Shown piece after piece: positions 45,430 to 57,881 of a stretch of 64,000 nt of DNA (position 1 is its first letter; each line of letters starts with the position of its first letter). A program made the translations under genes and the position numbers. The notes below the pieces were generated by a model. That model had not been told where the DNA came from, did no database searches, and was given only the letters and a program-made list of their open reading frames with translations. The DNA comes from Anaeramoeba flamelloides (Eukaryota > Metamonada > Anaeramoebidae), in NCBI GenBank assembly GCA_027625915.1, contig JANTQA010000036.1:5105001-5169000 (forward strand), given 5' to 3'.

Positions 45430-45808
45430 ATTGTGACTCACCTGAAATAATAAATTGAAAAAAAAATTTATCCTTTAGTATTCAAGAACAATTAATAACT
45501 CAATATGATTTGTAATTCACTTTTAAGTCATTCTAAATCTATAAAAGCCTGATATATTAAAAATTAAAAAAAAATAAAACCAAAAACTAAAAAAAAGTGA
45601 GTCACAATTTTTGAAATGAGCATTACCCATTTTTTATTACTGAACTTTCACTGAAAAAAAGTTGAACAACAATATTTTTTATGAATAATTAAATTTATTT
45701 TCAAAGACACTACATAACCCCAATTTTCTTAGTTATTATTTGTCTTTTCGAAGATCTCTTTTTTTTTTCACATGATCTTTTAAAAAAAAAAAAAAAAAAA
45801 AGAAAAAG

Positions 45809-45852
<44 letters not shown>

Positions 45853-45975
45853 AAAAATTTTAAACAATTAGAATAAAAGCTAAACTAAAATTTGCGAAAT
45901 TAGAAAAAATGATTCTGATCCAAAAATTTGAAAATAATTTTTGTTAAGAATACTGGAATAAACCCTCAAAACAAC
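45430..45975 (-). repeat. Dispersed repeat (inverted relative of 7210-7720)
   Basis: See the copy at 7210. Shared blocks include GTGAGTCACAATTTTTGAAA, AATGAGCATTAC and AATACTGGAATAAACCCTCA. A 70-base A-rich run sits at 45781-45851, where the other copy has T runs. Confidence 0.6.
45781..45851. repeat. Long A homopolymer tract
   Basis: About 70 bases, almost pure A with two G interruptions near 45801 and 45807. Its length is likely unreliable in any assembly. Confidence 0.9.
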
Positions 45976-46380
45976 TCCCATTAACATTATAAAATGAGTC
46001 AAAATTTATGAAAAATAGTTTACAAAAAATTCTATAACTTTTAAAATTTTTACTTTAATTTTTGCCTCTGGGTGTTTTCCCTAAATATAATAAAATATGA
46101 AATTTTTAAAAATCAAAATTAAATTCTTTTAAAATGAAAATATTTATCAATTATTCCAAGTAAGAATATAACTACTAAAATTAGAATTTAATAAAAGTAT
46201 TTTTAACTTAGTTAATATACTTAGCCAAAATTACCACTAATATGAAGATAAAGGAAAGAATTTTTTTACTGAAAAATAGTTAATTTTTGAGAAAAGTAAT
46301 GTATAAATCTAAAATATAAAGAAAAATATGTTTCAGGAACTAAATAGTAAAAACCTATTTTAGAAAAACAAAAATTGTTT

Positions 46381-46579
46381 TAAAGTCAGTTTGATATTTA
46401 AGGTGCAAACTTTCACCGAAAATTAGGTTATAAAAAAATTTCAAATTAATGCACATAATTTAGATTTTAGTAAAATAATTTGTAAAAAAAAAGATTTCAA
46501 ATTTTGTGCCTTAATTTGAGATTTTTTTGTGCCTTAAATTTTGTTCATAGTTTGTGCCTTAAATTTGAAACTGACTGTA
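46381..46579. mobile_element. Hairpin MITE, family 1 (copy 7)
   Basis: Starts TAAAGTCAGTTTGATATTTA and ends GAAACTGACTGTA; the right arm is much better preserved (TTTGTGCCTTAATTTGAG), the left is mutated. Confidence 0.8.
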
Positions 46580-46759
46580 TCTTTAATGAACATTTTTCTT
46601 GTGGTGGCAAATAATAATTTTATGTAATAAGGTTTATCTTGATTTTAATCAATTGCAATTCAGTTTCACTTTGTTTGAGTTTAACTTTTTTTCGCAATAG
46701 TTTTATTCTTTTGTTTGCCAACATAGTAAAACTTAATTTACATATTTTCAAAATACTAT

Positions 46760-47240
46760 TAATTGCCCAATAAAAATATCAATATTTTCATTTAACTTTC
46801 CAAAAAAATCAGACCTCTCAGGAATTAAAAATCATCAAAGTCCAGAATTCAATAAAGGGATATGAATAATTTCAGCTTCTTTACATAAGTAAAAATTTGA
46901 AAAGTTCGTAGATTAATAAAATCATTTTTTAGGAGAGTTGAATGAAAATTTTTTCCCATCTATTTTACAACAAATGGTATTTGGAAAATGTTGGTTGTTA
47001 GTCAGTTTCCAGATCATAAAAATTACTGTTAGTCGTAAAATAAAAAGATCAAAAGTATCAATCAGCTTACCAAAATAATCATCTCGTTATAATTTAAAAA
47101 AAATCATCAAAGTCTACATTTCTATTAGGGAAATTAATAATTTCAGATTGTTTCCAAATTAGACAATTGAAATTGTCAGAGGATTTTAAAAGCTCTATTT
47201 AGGAAAACTGAATGAAAATAATTTTCTATTTATTTTACAA
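46760..47240 (+). repeat. Two tandem copies of a 200 bp block upstream of the EPG5-like gene
   Basis: 46760-46985 and 47040-47240 share AAAATCATCAAAGTC, AATAATTTCAG and TATTTTACAACAAAT in the same order. A third, more distant copy is at 61470-61690, just upstream of the LIM gene. A promoter role is possible but a plain repeat is equally likely. Confidence 0.6.
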
Positions 47241-47676
47241 CAAATAGTATTTTCTTAAAGATCCCCTTAAGTCTTTAAATATTTTTCCTCTGATCTTTTT
47301 GAATTAAAAAGAAACTTTTCTCAAAGTCTTTGAAATTCAAACAAGAAAAGATAAGTCTAAAGCTTTTTTGTTATAATTCTAATTTCTGTTTTTTAAATCC
47401 GAAAAAACAGAAGAGGTAAAAAGATTGGAATAAAAAGAAAAAGTTCTTCATTTTTTAAATTTTTAGATCAAGCAAGTTTTTCTGATTTTGAAGAAGGTAC
47501 CTTTGTTTTGTTATGGATGGTTTGATCATTTATTGAAAAAAAAAAAAAAAGAAACAAACAAGAATTAAACACTTTTCTTTATTGTTTTAACTAATAATTT
47601 ATCCAACTTTCTTGTTCTACCAAAAATTCTTTCACATCATTTAAAACTATTTAAACAAAAAACTAATATTAAAGAA

Positions 47677-50600
47677 ATGAATTTGGTTAGCAATCCAAAA
47701 ACAAATTACGATTCTGAGGAAGAAGAAAATGAGTCTTATTTGATCCTCAAGCCAAAATATTATTATCATCATACCAAAAACAAACGGAAATTTTTTCAGA
47801 TTGAAAAATTCAAAACAAAGAAAATCCCAACATTAAAAGCTGACCCCACAATACCAAAACAATCATACAATTCCTCATCTAGCATTCTACAATCAGTTTT
47901 TCAAAATAGGAAACACTTAACCCTTCAATCAACAGAAGGCTTGAAACAAAACAAAAAAAAAAATAAAAAAACGAAAAGAAAAGATTTGCCCCAGCCGTTA
48001 TCAGGAGGTGGGCCAACACTAACCATATTTGAGTTCTTACCAACCACCAACAAACACAAAAAATTCTCCAAAGTTGTCATAACAAAAGTCAAAGAATTAG
48101 AAAAAGATTGTTCTTTGTTCGAAAATTTTTATTTATTGCTAAATCGTTATTATTTTTGGGTTCAAGAAAGAAATAAGTTACTAGAATCATTAAAACACGA
48201 AGACCAAACCTACAGAAAATTGATGAAAAAAGCTTGGAAAACAGAAGTTAAAGAAATAAAATGTCAAACATTGTGCCATTGTCGTTTGGTAATCGATGTT
48301 ACCCATAACAATAAAGAAACAATACTTGATCAAAATCTTTCTCATCAAATCTCTGACAAACTCCAGAGAATACACCAAACTTACGGGTCAAGATACTATT
48401 TAGTTCTATTTCGTTTACAATACATCAAAAATAAAATTGATCTTTATGTAAAAAAAATCGTTTCGAAACTTCAAAAAAAGAAAACGAAAAAGAAAAAGAA
48501 AAAGAAACAGAAAAACATGAAGAAAAATTCAAACAAAAACAAACATAAACTATCTAATAAAATGGAGATTATGAATTCTTTTGAACAGGACAGTAACTTT
48601 AATCAAGAAATTGAGAGCAATATTGAAATTGAAAGTAATATTGAAATTAAAAAAGAAAAAGATCCAGAAATAAATAAAGAAAAGGAAATAGAAATCGAAA
48701 AAGAAATAGATTTCGAAATTGAAATTGAAATTGAAAAAGAAAAAGATCAAGAAATAGAAAAGGAAATCAAAAAAGAACGAGAACTAAAAATTGATTCCGC
48801 TCCAAAAAAAACAAAGAATTTAACAAAAAAAGGAAAAATAATATTATTACATATCCAAATATTATTAATCTTTGAAAGATCAATAACTTGTTCCATTCAA
48901 AATTATAGTTTCCAACCAAATGACAAATTTTTACAATCATTTTTAATGTTTAGAAAGGATCTTCATCGGTGGTGTAAGTATTTATGTAGGGTTTATCTTT
49001 CTATGAACACCTCAATACCAAGTTATATGAATGTTTATTCACAATTAATGAATTGTGCAACTTCTGGTGATTGGGCGTGTAATGAAATAATCCGGTTCCC
49101 AAACACTGATCACAATTTTTTAAAATTCTGTTTCAAATATTTAAAATTATGTTTAAATCCACTTTTACAATGGAAAAAGAAAATAGAAACATTAGAAAAT
49201 TATCGTCCACATTTATTATTTGAAAATGATTTAATCCAATATTTTCAAAAATTTCCAATTATCAAATTTCAACAATATTTATTTAATAACAAAAATAAAA
49301 AATTACAAAGTAAAAAAATATTTTTTCAAGTAACCAAACTATTCAATATATTTAAAAATTCATTGATATTTTTTGCACAATATTCGACCTTTATTAAACA
49401 AATTTCAATTTTTCTTGTTAATTTTACAAATTGTTTGATACAATATATTTTACAGATTGATAACAATGAATTATCTCATATGGAAAAAAACCAATTAATT
49501 GAAAGATATGCAATAGAATTATTTATAATTCTCAATCAAACCAATGACAAGATTTCTCTGCAATCATTTTCCAATTTTTGTTTTCAATATTTACCCACTG
49601 AGACATGTTTTAAAATATTACATTTATTATTTACATCTAACAATGCAACCAACCCGCAATATACAAAACAACAGACAGAAGGAATGGAAACAAAAGGTAA
49701 CAAGAAGAAAAATTTAAATAACGGGAAAGAATATAAGACTAATAACAACTTGCGGGAGGGGATGCACAATGACAATGGAAGAAGGAACAATGTTTTAATT
49801 ACAATTAATAATAAAGAAATCGAAATAATTGAACAATATCAAAAAGAAATTAAAAAAGATTTAGCAATAAAAAAAATTGAAATAGATAATAGAAAAGAAA
49901 ACCATATAAAGTTAATAAATAATAATAATAGGGAAAAGGGATTGAACAGAAAAAAAGATATTATTAAGCAATATCAAAAACAAGAAAAGGAAATTGAAAT
50001 TGAAATTGAAAAATCAGAAAATGAAAAAAAGAAAAAGAAAGAAAAAAGTAAGACAATAGGGGAAAAGGAATCAATTGAAAAAACGAAAATGGGATTACAC
50101 TATTATAACAATTTATGTAGCTCAAGAAACGAATGGGTTAAATTTATAACTGACAACCCCAATATTCGGAAAGAATTTGCTAAAAACTGTTCCAATTATT
50201 TGAATAGTGAGATGATATTATTCCTATTAGGAAGCGTTTCAATAAAAAATAAAGATTTATCTTTTTTAATTACAGTCTTTGAAGAAACATTTTATTTATC
50301 CCATCATCCAAAGGTTATTAAGAAATATTTCAATGAATCGCAAAATATTTTTGAATCTTTAACAAGGATTTGCCCACAAACAATCTCATTTTTATTTCAT
50401 CTTTTTGATAAAAATTTTAAATACACTGGAAGGTATTTACAACAAAGATTTAAAAATTTAAATTTACAAAATTGGAAACCAAATATTAAAAATGATTTAC
50501 AAATAATTAAAAAATGGATTTTTTTTCATAAAAAAAATAAAAATTGGAAATTAAATACCAAATATAAATTTATAAAAGATATTTTTATAAAAATGAATTG

Positions 50601-50745
50601 GGATTATATAAATGACCAAGAAAAAAATAACAATAATCATGACCAGAAACATCGCCAAAATAATAATAATAAAAATAATAAAAATAAAAATAAAAATAAT
50701 AATGATAATAATAATAATGATAATAATAATGATAATAATTATAAT

Positions 50746-50801
<56 letters not shown>

Positions 50802-51912
50802 GAGGTATAATAACAATAAACAATTATTTTTATCTCCGAAATTTCATTTTGAAACACTATTATTAATATTAGAATTGATATTAGATTTAAATTCAAAAAA
50901 AATTACAATTTCCAAAAATTATTTATGCAGATTATTATTTAAATTGAAATTATGGAACAATTCTGGGCAAAGATATATTCCAATGATAAATCCAAATCAT
51001 CCAATCATAATAAAATTAAATAATATTTATTCAGATTTTTCTGAAATTAAAGACCCAATAATATCTTATATAATTTTATCAATTTATAAATTTCAAAATA
51101 TTAGTAATGAAAATATTTTCTTTAATAATTTGATAAAACAGAAAGAATATTATGCAATAACTAAATTATTGATATATAAAATACCTAATTATTTAAATCA
51201 TAATAATCATAAAAGTATTGTCACTCAAACAAAAGACATTTTAATTAAATTAATTGAAAATAAAAATAAAATAAATTTCCATGATAAAAAATTAATTTTA
51301 TCAAAAGAATTAAAAATTAATTTATTTGAAATATTAATTAAAGCACAATTAATTAACTTTAATAATTCCAAATCACATATGAAACAAAACAATATTGTTA
51401 TTCCAAAAAAAAAACACAATAATGAGAAAGGGGTCGAAATAGAAATAGAGAAGGGTAATGATGAAAAAAGAAAAACAAAGATAACAAACCAACAAAATCA
51501 TAGCAAATATAATCAAAATCAAAATTCCAAATCAAAAGAAATTTCAAAGAAAGAAAATATAATAAATTATATTATTAATAATAAAAATAAAAAATATAAT
51601 TTAAAAAATTACATAAAAAAAATTAAATCAAATAATAAAATTCATTTAATAAATTCAAAATTATTATTTAATTATTGGATTGGATTTTTAAAAACTATTG
51701 ATAATTGGTATAAAAAAATAGTATTTATCAGAATATTTAATATGTTATGCCGAATGGCATTTATATTAAATTTACGAAAAGAAATATATAATTTCTTATT
51801 TCATGAGTATCGAAAATTAATAAAGGAATATAAAATCAAAAACCCAAAGAAGGAAATTAAAATTGAATTTATAACATTATTAAATCATCATTTTGGAAGA
51901 AAATTTTTTTAA
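47677..51912 (+). CDS. EPG5-like autophagy tether, segment 1
   Basis: 1,411 residues, likely the N-terminal part of a single gene running to 56039. In animals EPG5 is a Rab7 effector that tethers autophagosomes to late endosomes and lysosomes. Family-like features: a CHCRL..D segment near 205; RKDLHRWCKYLCRVYLSM near 425; and, most telling, LNLQNWKPNIKNDLQIIKKW (about 928-947) followed by IKMNWDY, the L..W.P...l..i..W...lNW pattern that I associate with EPG5. Low-complexity Lys/Glu tracts (about 260-385 and 665-805) and an Asn run (about 990-1045) are insertions typical of such AT-rich genomes. Only alpha-helical repeats are otherwise visible. The total length of the three segments (about 2,700) fits EPG5 (about 2,500). 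Start: ATG directly after an AT-rich leader. Confidence 0.6.
50650..50812 (+). repeat. AAT/AAC trinucleotide tract coding for poly-Asn
   Basis: Near-uninterrupted AAT triplets with some GAT and AAA inside the EPG5-like reading frame; gives Asn-rich protein. The strand and frame are kept, so it is tolerated as a linker. Confidence 0.9.
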
Positions 51913-51918
51913 TAATAA

Positions 51919-53112
51919 ACAAAAAGAATTAAATTAATTAACAAATTAAAATATTGTTATTTTGAATTATTATTATTTGAGACTATTTTAAGAAAACATG
52001 ATTTTCAAGTTGTGGGCAAACATATTCAAGAAAAAAACAAAATGAAAGAAAAAATCAAAACAATTATCCAAAATACAAAACATGAATTATTATCACCAAG
52101 TTTTGATATATTGTTTGCATGGCAAGAATTTTTTTTTGAGATTGAAAAAAAATCATCTTTTGTACCCTTTATTTTAAAAATAATATTTCAATTATTTTTC
52201 CAATCATTGCATATACCGAAAAAACAGGATAAAAGGGATTACTATTTTAATTATGGGTGGAAATTATTTGAAACAAATGTATTAAAAATCAAAAATGTCA
52301 AAAAGGTCATAAATGGGTATTTAAATGAAATTATTAAATCAAATAAAAAGATTGAAATTATAGAATTTTATAATATGTATCAACATTTTATTTTTAAAAA
52401 TTGGTATAACGATAATATTGATAGCAATAACTTATACAAAAATTATTTTAAAAAAAACTTTCTAATTTTAAATATATTTTCCAATAATAGTATTGATTTA
52501 TTTCATGCGATACAAAACAAAAACCAAAACCAAAAAATTGATCCAAATAAAGTCATTAAAAAAATAATTAAATTTTCAACAACAAGTATATTTGAAACAA
52601 GTAATAAAATATCTTTAATTCGTGACAAGATTTTATTATTTTCTAATATTCGAGATTTTCTTAATATATCAAACACAAAATATAATCGAATTAAAAAGAA
52701 AAAAAGTATTAATAGAATTTTACATTTACCAACTATTGATTATTTGGATAATTTAAAAAGATTTAAAATGGAAAATTACCATTCGTATGAAATTAAAAGC
52801 ATTCCAAATATTTTTAATACATTTAAAGTGAATTCAACAAATTACAAAAAATTAAATCATCATAATTTAAATAATTTAAAATATATTAATAATTATTCAG
52901 TACGATATTTAAATAATAATAAGAATTTTTCCAAGCTTATTCAAAATTTAAAAAATTCATTCCATTCCTTATATAAAATAGAATTTAAAACAATTCAAAA
53001 GCAATGCTATTGTAAAAATTGTAAAAAAATCATATACAAATCTTTAAATTATAGAAATTACATCCTCCAATTAAGAGAAGAAAAACAATATACAATTACC
53101 AATCACAAATAA
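51919..53112 (+). CDS. EPG5-like autophagy tether, segment 2
   Basis: Same strand and same frame as segment 1 but separated from it by three tandem stops (TAATAATAA at 51910-51918). The frame then stays open for almost 400 codons. A GT-AG pair at 51807 and 51992 would remove 186 bp, stops included, and keep the frame, so an intron is the simplest reading. Against that, the removed part also looks coding. Content: helical protein, FDILFAWQEFFFEI (LAW..F pattern), then CYCKNCKK near the end, a possible small metal knuckle. The only ATG-less start argues that this is an internal exon. Confidence 0.5.
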   Translation, partial: TKRIKLINKLKYCYFELLLFETILRKHDFQVVGKHIQEKNKMKEKIKTIIQNTKHELLSPSFDILFAWQEFFFEIEKKSSFVPFILKIIFQLFFQSLHIPKKQDKRDYYFNYGWKLFETNVLKIKNVKKVINGYLNEIIKSNKKIEIIEFYNMYQHFIFKNWYNDNIDSNNLYKNYFKKNFLILNIFSNNSIDLFHAIQNKNQNQKIDPNKVIKKIIKFSTTSIFETSNKISLIRDKILLFSNIRDFLNISNTKYNRIKKKKSINRILHLPTIDYLDNLKRFKMENYHSYEIKSIPNIFNTFKVNSTNYKKLNHHNLNNLKYINNYSVRYLNNNKNFSKLIQNLKNSFHSLYKIEFKTIQKQCYCKNCKKIIYKSLNYRNYILQLREEKQYTITNHK

Positions 53113-56039
53113 CTGATTATTTAAATTTAAATACCAATACAAACCAGTATATTATTTTTCCAAATAAATGTGTAATTGATCTACTAAAAATTGAAATGTT
53201 TATTGACGAATTAATTTTGAATAAATCAATAAATGATCATAATTTCCAATACCATTATGAGCATTCTGTTCGTTGGTTTTATATTTTGTTGAATTATTTA
53301 AAAAGGGAATCATTTCAAAAAAATATTATTTTAAAACAAATCTTTTCAAAATTAGTAAACCAAATAGGGAAATATTATATCAAGAACAATGAAGAAGAAA
53401 TAAATAAATTGGCATCCTTTTGCTGTGAAAATCCAATTGTTGTGAAGCACCTTTTCCGATTTTTTCAACCTTTATGTGATGTTAAGAAAACTAGTGAATT
53501 GTATACACAAATAATCACAGAAATGATTGGAGATTCTCAAATACAAAACAATCATAATGTCAATAATAATTTTAATAATGAAAAGCTATTGTTGGAATCG
53601 TTGGTTACAAAATTTGATTTTCAATTATGGGTTCAACAGTATCCAGATGAGGAGTCAATAAAATTGGTTATTCGTACAATTCTTTTGACATTAACTAACG
53701 AAATATATTCCAAAAACGAGCCATTATTTGAATTCAACTTGAAATCTTTACAAAGTTTTTTACACAACAAATATGAAAATTTATTTTTTGAAATCTTTGA
53801 AAAGGTCTTTATGTTATTCATTCAAGCAGAATCACCATTTTGCTCTATAAAAATTTTCTTTAAAATGGGTTATTGCCATTTTTCAATTGAAAAATATCAA
53901 AGATTATGTAAAATAATAAATGACTGCTTAAACCAGGTCAAAATGGAATTAAAAAGACAAAACAAATGCTTTTTTGATATATTATCTAAACAGTATTTAT
54001 ACAATTTATCAATTTTATATAATAAAATAATCAACTCGCTATTAACCAATAAAGATATACACATCTATAACGATAAAGAAGATAGGGAATTACCTTTTGA
54101 CCTATTGGAAAGTTTATTTAACCCTCTAATTGTGAATTATAACCCAGAATCTGAATCGGTATTAATTTTATTAAACAATTATTGTAAGTTGTTAATTAGT
54201 TTAAATAAGCTTTACCCTTATACCTTAAATTGCTTTATTCAGAATTTTATACAAATATTTTTTAGAAATACTGGGATACATTTTCTTGATAAAGTTTTTA
54301 ATATCTTTTTACACGAATTGCCAATAAGATCAATTTTCCCCGATAAAAATTTTCTAATGACATTGTTTCATATATCTTCTGGGGTTAATTGGAAATTATC
54401 TTTCCAGTTAATTGTTAAACAAAATTGGGCAGCATTGCTTCAAAGTGATTCTGAATTGAAAAATATTGATAAAATTGAATACTATTCAATATTAATACAA
54501 ACATTTTTAAATTTATTAATACAGTGCAGTTATTCCCAATTGGAATTATTATACCCAATAATTAAACATTTTTTAGATTCGCATATTGGAATTAAACAAA
54601 TACCCGATAACGTATATACTTTAATACTATCGCAACACAAAAATCATTTGAATCAATTGAATTTTCAAAGATTTGACAATTTTAATCATAGTATGAATAA
54701 TATTTTAATGTTAAATAATAATTTTAATCATAACAATCATGATAATATTTTTAACAATGATGATAATGTTAATAATGGCAATGGCAATGACAATGTACCA
54801 AATAATCAAACTGGTTATAATTATATATATAATAATAATCAAAAATTCCATTTTCGGAAAAATAATACAATAATGAATAAATTACTTTTCAAAAAAATAC
54901 CCAAATTGAAAAAAAAAACGAAAAATAAAATTTTATTGATATTATATTTTTTATCTGAAATTGGCAATGTTTCGTTAACCCAAAACTTTGAAAATTTTAA
55001 ACAATTTAATGATTTATTAATACTTTATATAGAAAAATTTCAAAATATTGTCGATCCGGCATTTATTTGCAATGTTTTCCATTACCAATTATCCCTATAT
55101 GATGTCTTTAATATACCAATGATAATTCACATTCTCCCAATCTTTAGAATATTTCAAAATAATCAAAGCAAAAGAAATATTTTGGATCATTTATTATTTC
55201 AGATGAATAAATTTATTCGTAAATATGAACAACAGTGTGTTCGTTGGATAGAACCTATTTATTATTCGAATGTCTCCTTTTCATTGAAAATTGTTTTGAT
55301 GGAAAGATGTCTATACGTGTTACTTCATCAAACAGAAGGATTTATCCAAGCAACAAAGCAATTTTTCCAGTTATTTGAGTTAAACGATTACCAGAAACAG
55401 AATTTATTTCAGAATATATGTACTGAAAACTCCCTTTGCTTGAATTATATTTCATCTAATATTATTTTTTTAAAAAGAGTTAACAAGTCTAGAAATTTCC
55501 TTAATTATATAAACCATATTTCCCATTTCTTATTAAATTTGGATTTATTCGTCATCAAAAATGATCAAAATTTCTTTTTTTTGCTTTTCTTTTGGTCAAA
55601 ATGTTACTCCCTAATTAAAAACTTTCAACCGGAAAAACAATTGTTAGATTTATCAAAAATTTTATCCAAAGTTAATAAAATCATAGATACTTATTTGCAA
55701 TTATCAAAGAATCGTTACCAGAATCGAATCTTTTTTTATTATGCCTATATTTTGATTTCAGTTTTTTTTGAAAATATTTTAAAATTTTCCAAATTTACAA
55801 ATGAAAATTTCAAAATTACCCACTCGTATACTAAAAATTTTAAAAAAATTAAATTTAAAAATTCTGTAGATACTTTTAGTTATTTCAACAACTTTATTAT
55901 CAGAGAAAGAAAAGACTTTAGAATGGACTCCATTGTAAATTTCATTCTAAAGATCTTTGAAGAACTAGGGAAAACATATGATAATTATATCTGGGATGTT
56001 TTGAAACAAATACAATTATTAATCGAGAATAATATTTGA
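53113..56039 (+). CDS. EPG5-like autophagy tether, segment 3 (C-terminal)
   Basis: The frame is open from 53055, overlapping the end of segment 2 in a different frame. The first ATG is 53196 but coding sense (TNTNQYIIFPNKCVIDLLKI) begins earlier. A one-base length difference in the AAA run at 53107-53109 would join the two frames, and I found no GT-AG pair that does so. About 950 residues of helical repeats: FDFQLWVQQYPDEESIKLVI near 145, SGVNWKLSFQLIVKQNWAALL near 400, and an Asn-rich insert near 510-550. It ends LKQIQLLIENNI. The family match is carried mainly by segment 1; this part fits by position, length and fold. Confidence 0.55.
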
Positions 56040-57881
56040 TACATTTTTTTAAGTCTTGTTTAATATTAATAAAAATATGAATTTTTTTTTTTTATTTTTT
56101 TTTTTTTAATTTTTATTTTTATTTTTTTTTTTATAATTAATTTAAAAGAGAAAATGTGGTTTATTTATCTGTGAATATTAAAAGTGTTAATAAGAATAAT
56201 TTAAATAAGATTATTAATGTTGATATAAATAAGAAGAAGGATTAAATACAGTTAAATGTTTTTTTTTTTTTTATTTTTAATTTTATTATCAAACATTATA
56301 CTATAATAAAAAATTCTGGCTTGTATTAAATTATTATTGTAAATATTTATACGGTTTTCGGCAATGTTCTTATTAATAAAATTTTCAATTTTTAGATCAA
56401 AATTATTTTTTATAATTTGAATCGGATTATTTATTTTTATTTATTGATATTTTTTTTTTCATTCTTTTTTATTTTTTTATTTTTTACTAATTTAATCGAT
56501 TTTTAGTATTATTTTTGATTTGTTTTTTTTTCTTTTTTTTGCTTTTCTTTTCTTTTTCTCTTTGTTTTTTCTTTCTTTTTTTATTTATTTTCATTAAAGT
56601 AATTTAACATAGAAACAAATGTTTAAAAACCCTAAATTAACTATTTTGAAAATCCAGGCTAACTAATTTCTTTTGAAATGAATAATATCCAATTCGGAAA
56701 ATCTTTTGTCAGAAATTTTAATTTTCCTAAGAAATTCAGAAATTTTACAGGAGATTCTCCAATAAAAGAGTACCAAAAATTTTTTAACATTATATTTTTT
56801 CAAAAATTAAAAGTTTGAACAGATTTTTCTTTTAGTAAAAGTAACATTGATCTAGATTTTATGCATTCGCCAATTTCAAAGCAATCTGATTGTTTTGTTG
56901 ATTCTTAACAAATTGAATTTTTCTTTTTTATATGTGAGATAGAGTAAAATGGAGTTTATTTATTTACATTTGAAACACCAATCACGGGATATATGATATT
57001 GGTGATAAATAAAAAAATAAATATTTATTTTCAAGATATGCTTATAATAATTGAAATAATAAAAAAGAGAATTTATCCATTTTATAGGCAAATTGTATTT
57101 TTTTTAAATTTTTTGTGAATGTTGTCCGAGCTTTATAACAACACTACAAGGAAAATTTTTTCAAAAAAAAATCTCTAAATTTTGTATTTTTGAAATACAC
57201 TCATATAATAAACATTATTATACATAACAATTTTCAATGAGGTTTACAACTTTAATAGATATTAATAGGAATTGAAAAAAAAATGAAAGTTTTCAGTAAT
57301 ATTTTTTTTCATTTTTAATTGTAAAATTTTTGAATTTTTTAATTGACTTAGTAGAGAGATATTTTTCAAGTATTTTTTTTAATAGTCTAAAAGGAAACAT
57401 ATTTTTCAATTTGAAAATAGCACAAAATATTTCAATCAAAAGATATTGCTAAATTAAATTGAAAATCTGTTTTTTTATCTGTTTTTGGAATATTTTTTAT
57501 CATTTTATTTTTTTTCCATGTTTGAGTTTTTTATATACGTTCCCGATTGTTTTCTGAAAATTGCTTTAACATATATTCTTTTTTCAATCTTAATGTTCAA
57601 TCAAAAATTAATTCATTTCAACTTTTTCCAATAAAAAATACCCTGAAAATAGGTGTTTTTTTCAAAAGTCAGTATTTTTGAAAAGGGGGGTATTCGGATT
57701 TTCATGAGTTTAATAGCTATCCCTTTTTTATTACATAAAATTATGATAACTTTGAAAAAATAATTTTATAAAAGAAGTATAACTGAAATCCAATCTATAG
57801 TTTTGGCTAACTTTAATTTTTGGTATTTAAATTTTCCTTGTAGTGAATCAGAAGATATTTCCCCAAATATTTGTTAATAAT

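Larger units (their letters stand above)
40882..47676. other. Gene-poor region between the PH and EPG5-like genes
   Basis: Holds a short minus-strand coding-like stretch (43355-43507), two family-1 MITEs, a dispersed repeat at 45430-45975 and a duplicated block at 46760-47240. The stretch 40882-43340 is AT-rich and featureless to me. Confidence 0.45.

Noticed and set aside
50551-50866. Poly-Ile open frames on both strands in the EPG5-like gene
   Set aside because: Out-of-frame readings of the AAT tract.
53100-53115. Programmed -1 frameshift at CACAAATAACTGA
   Set aside because: The sequence does not follow the X-XXY-YYZ slippery pattern and a homopolymer length error explains it.
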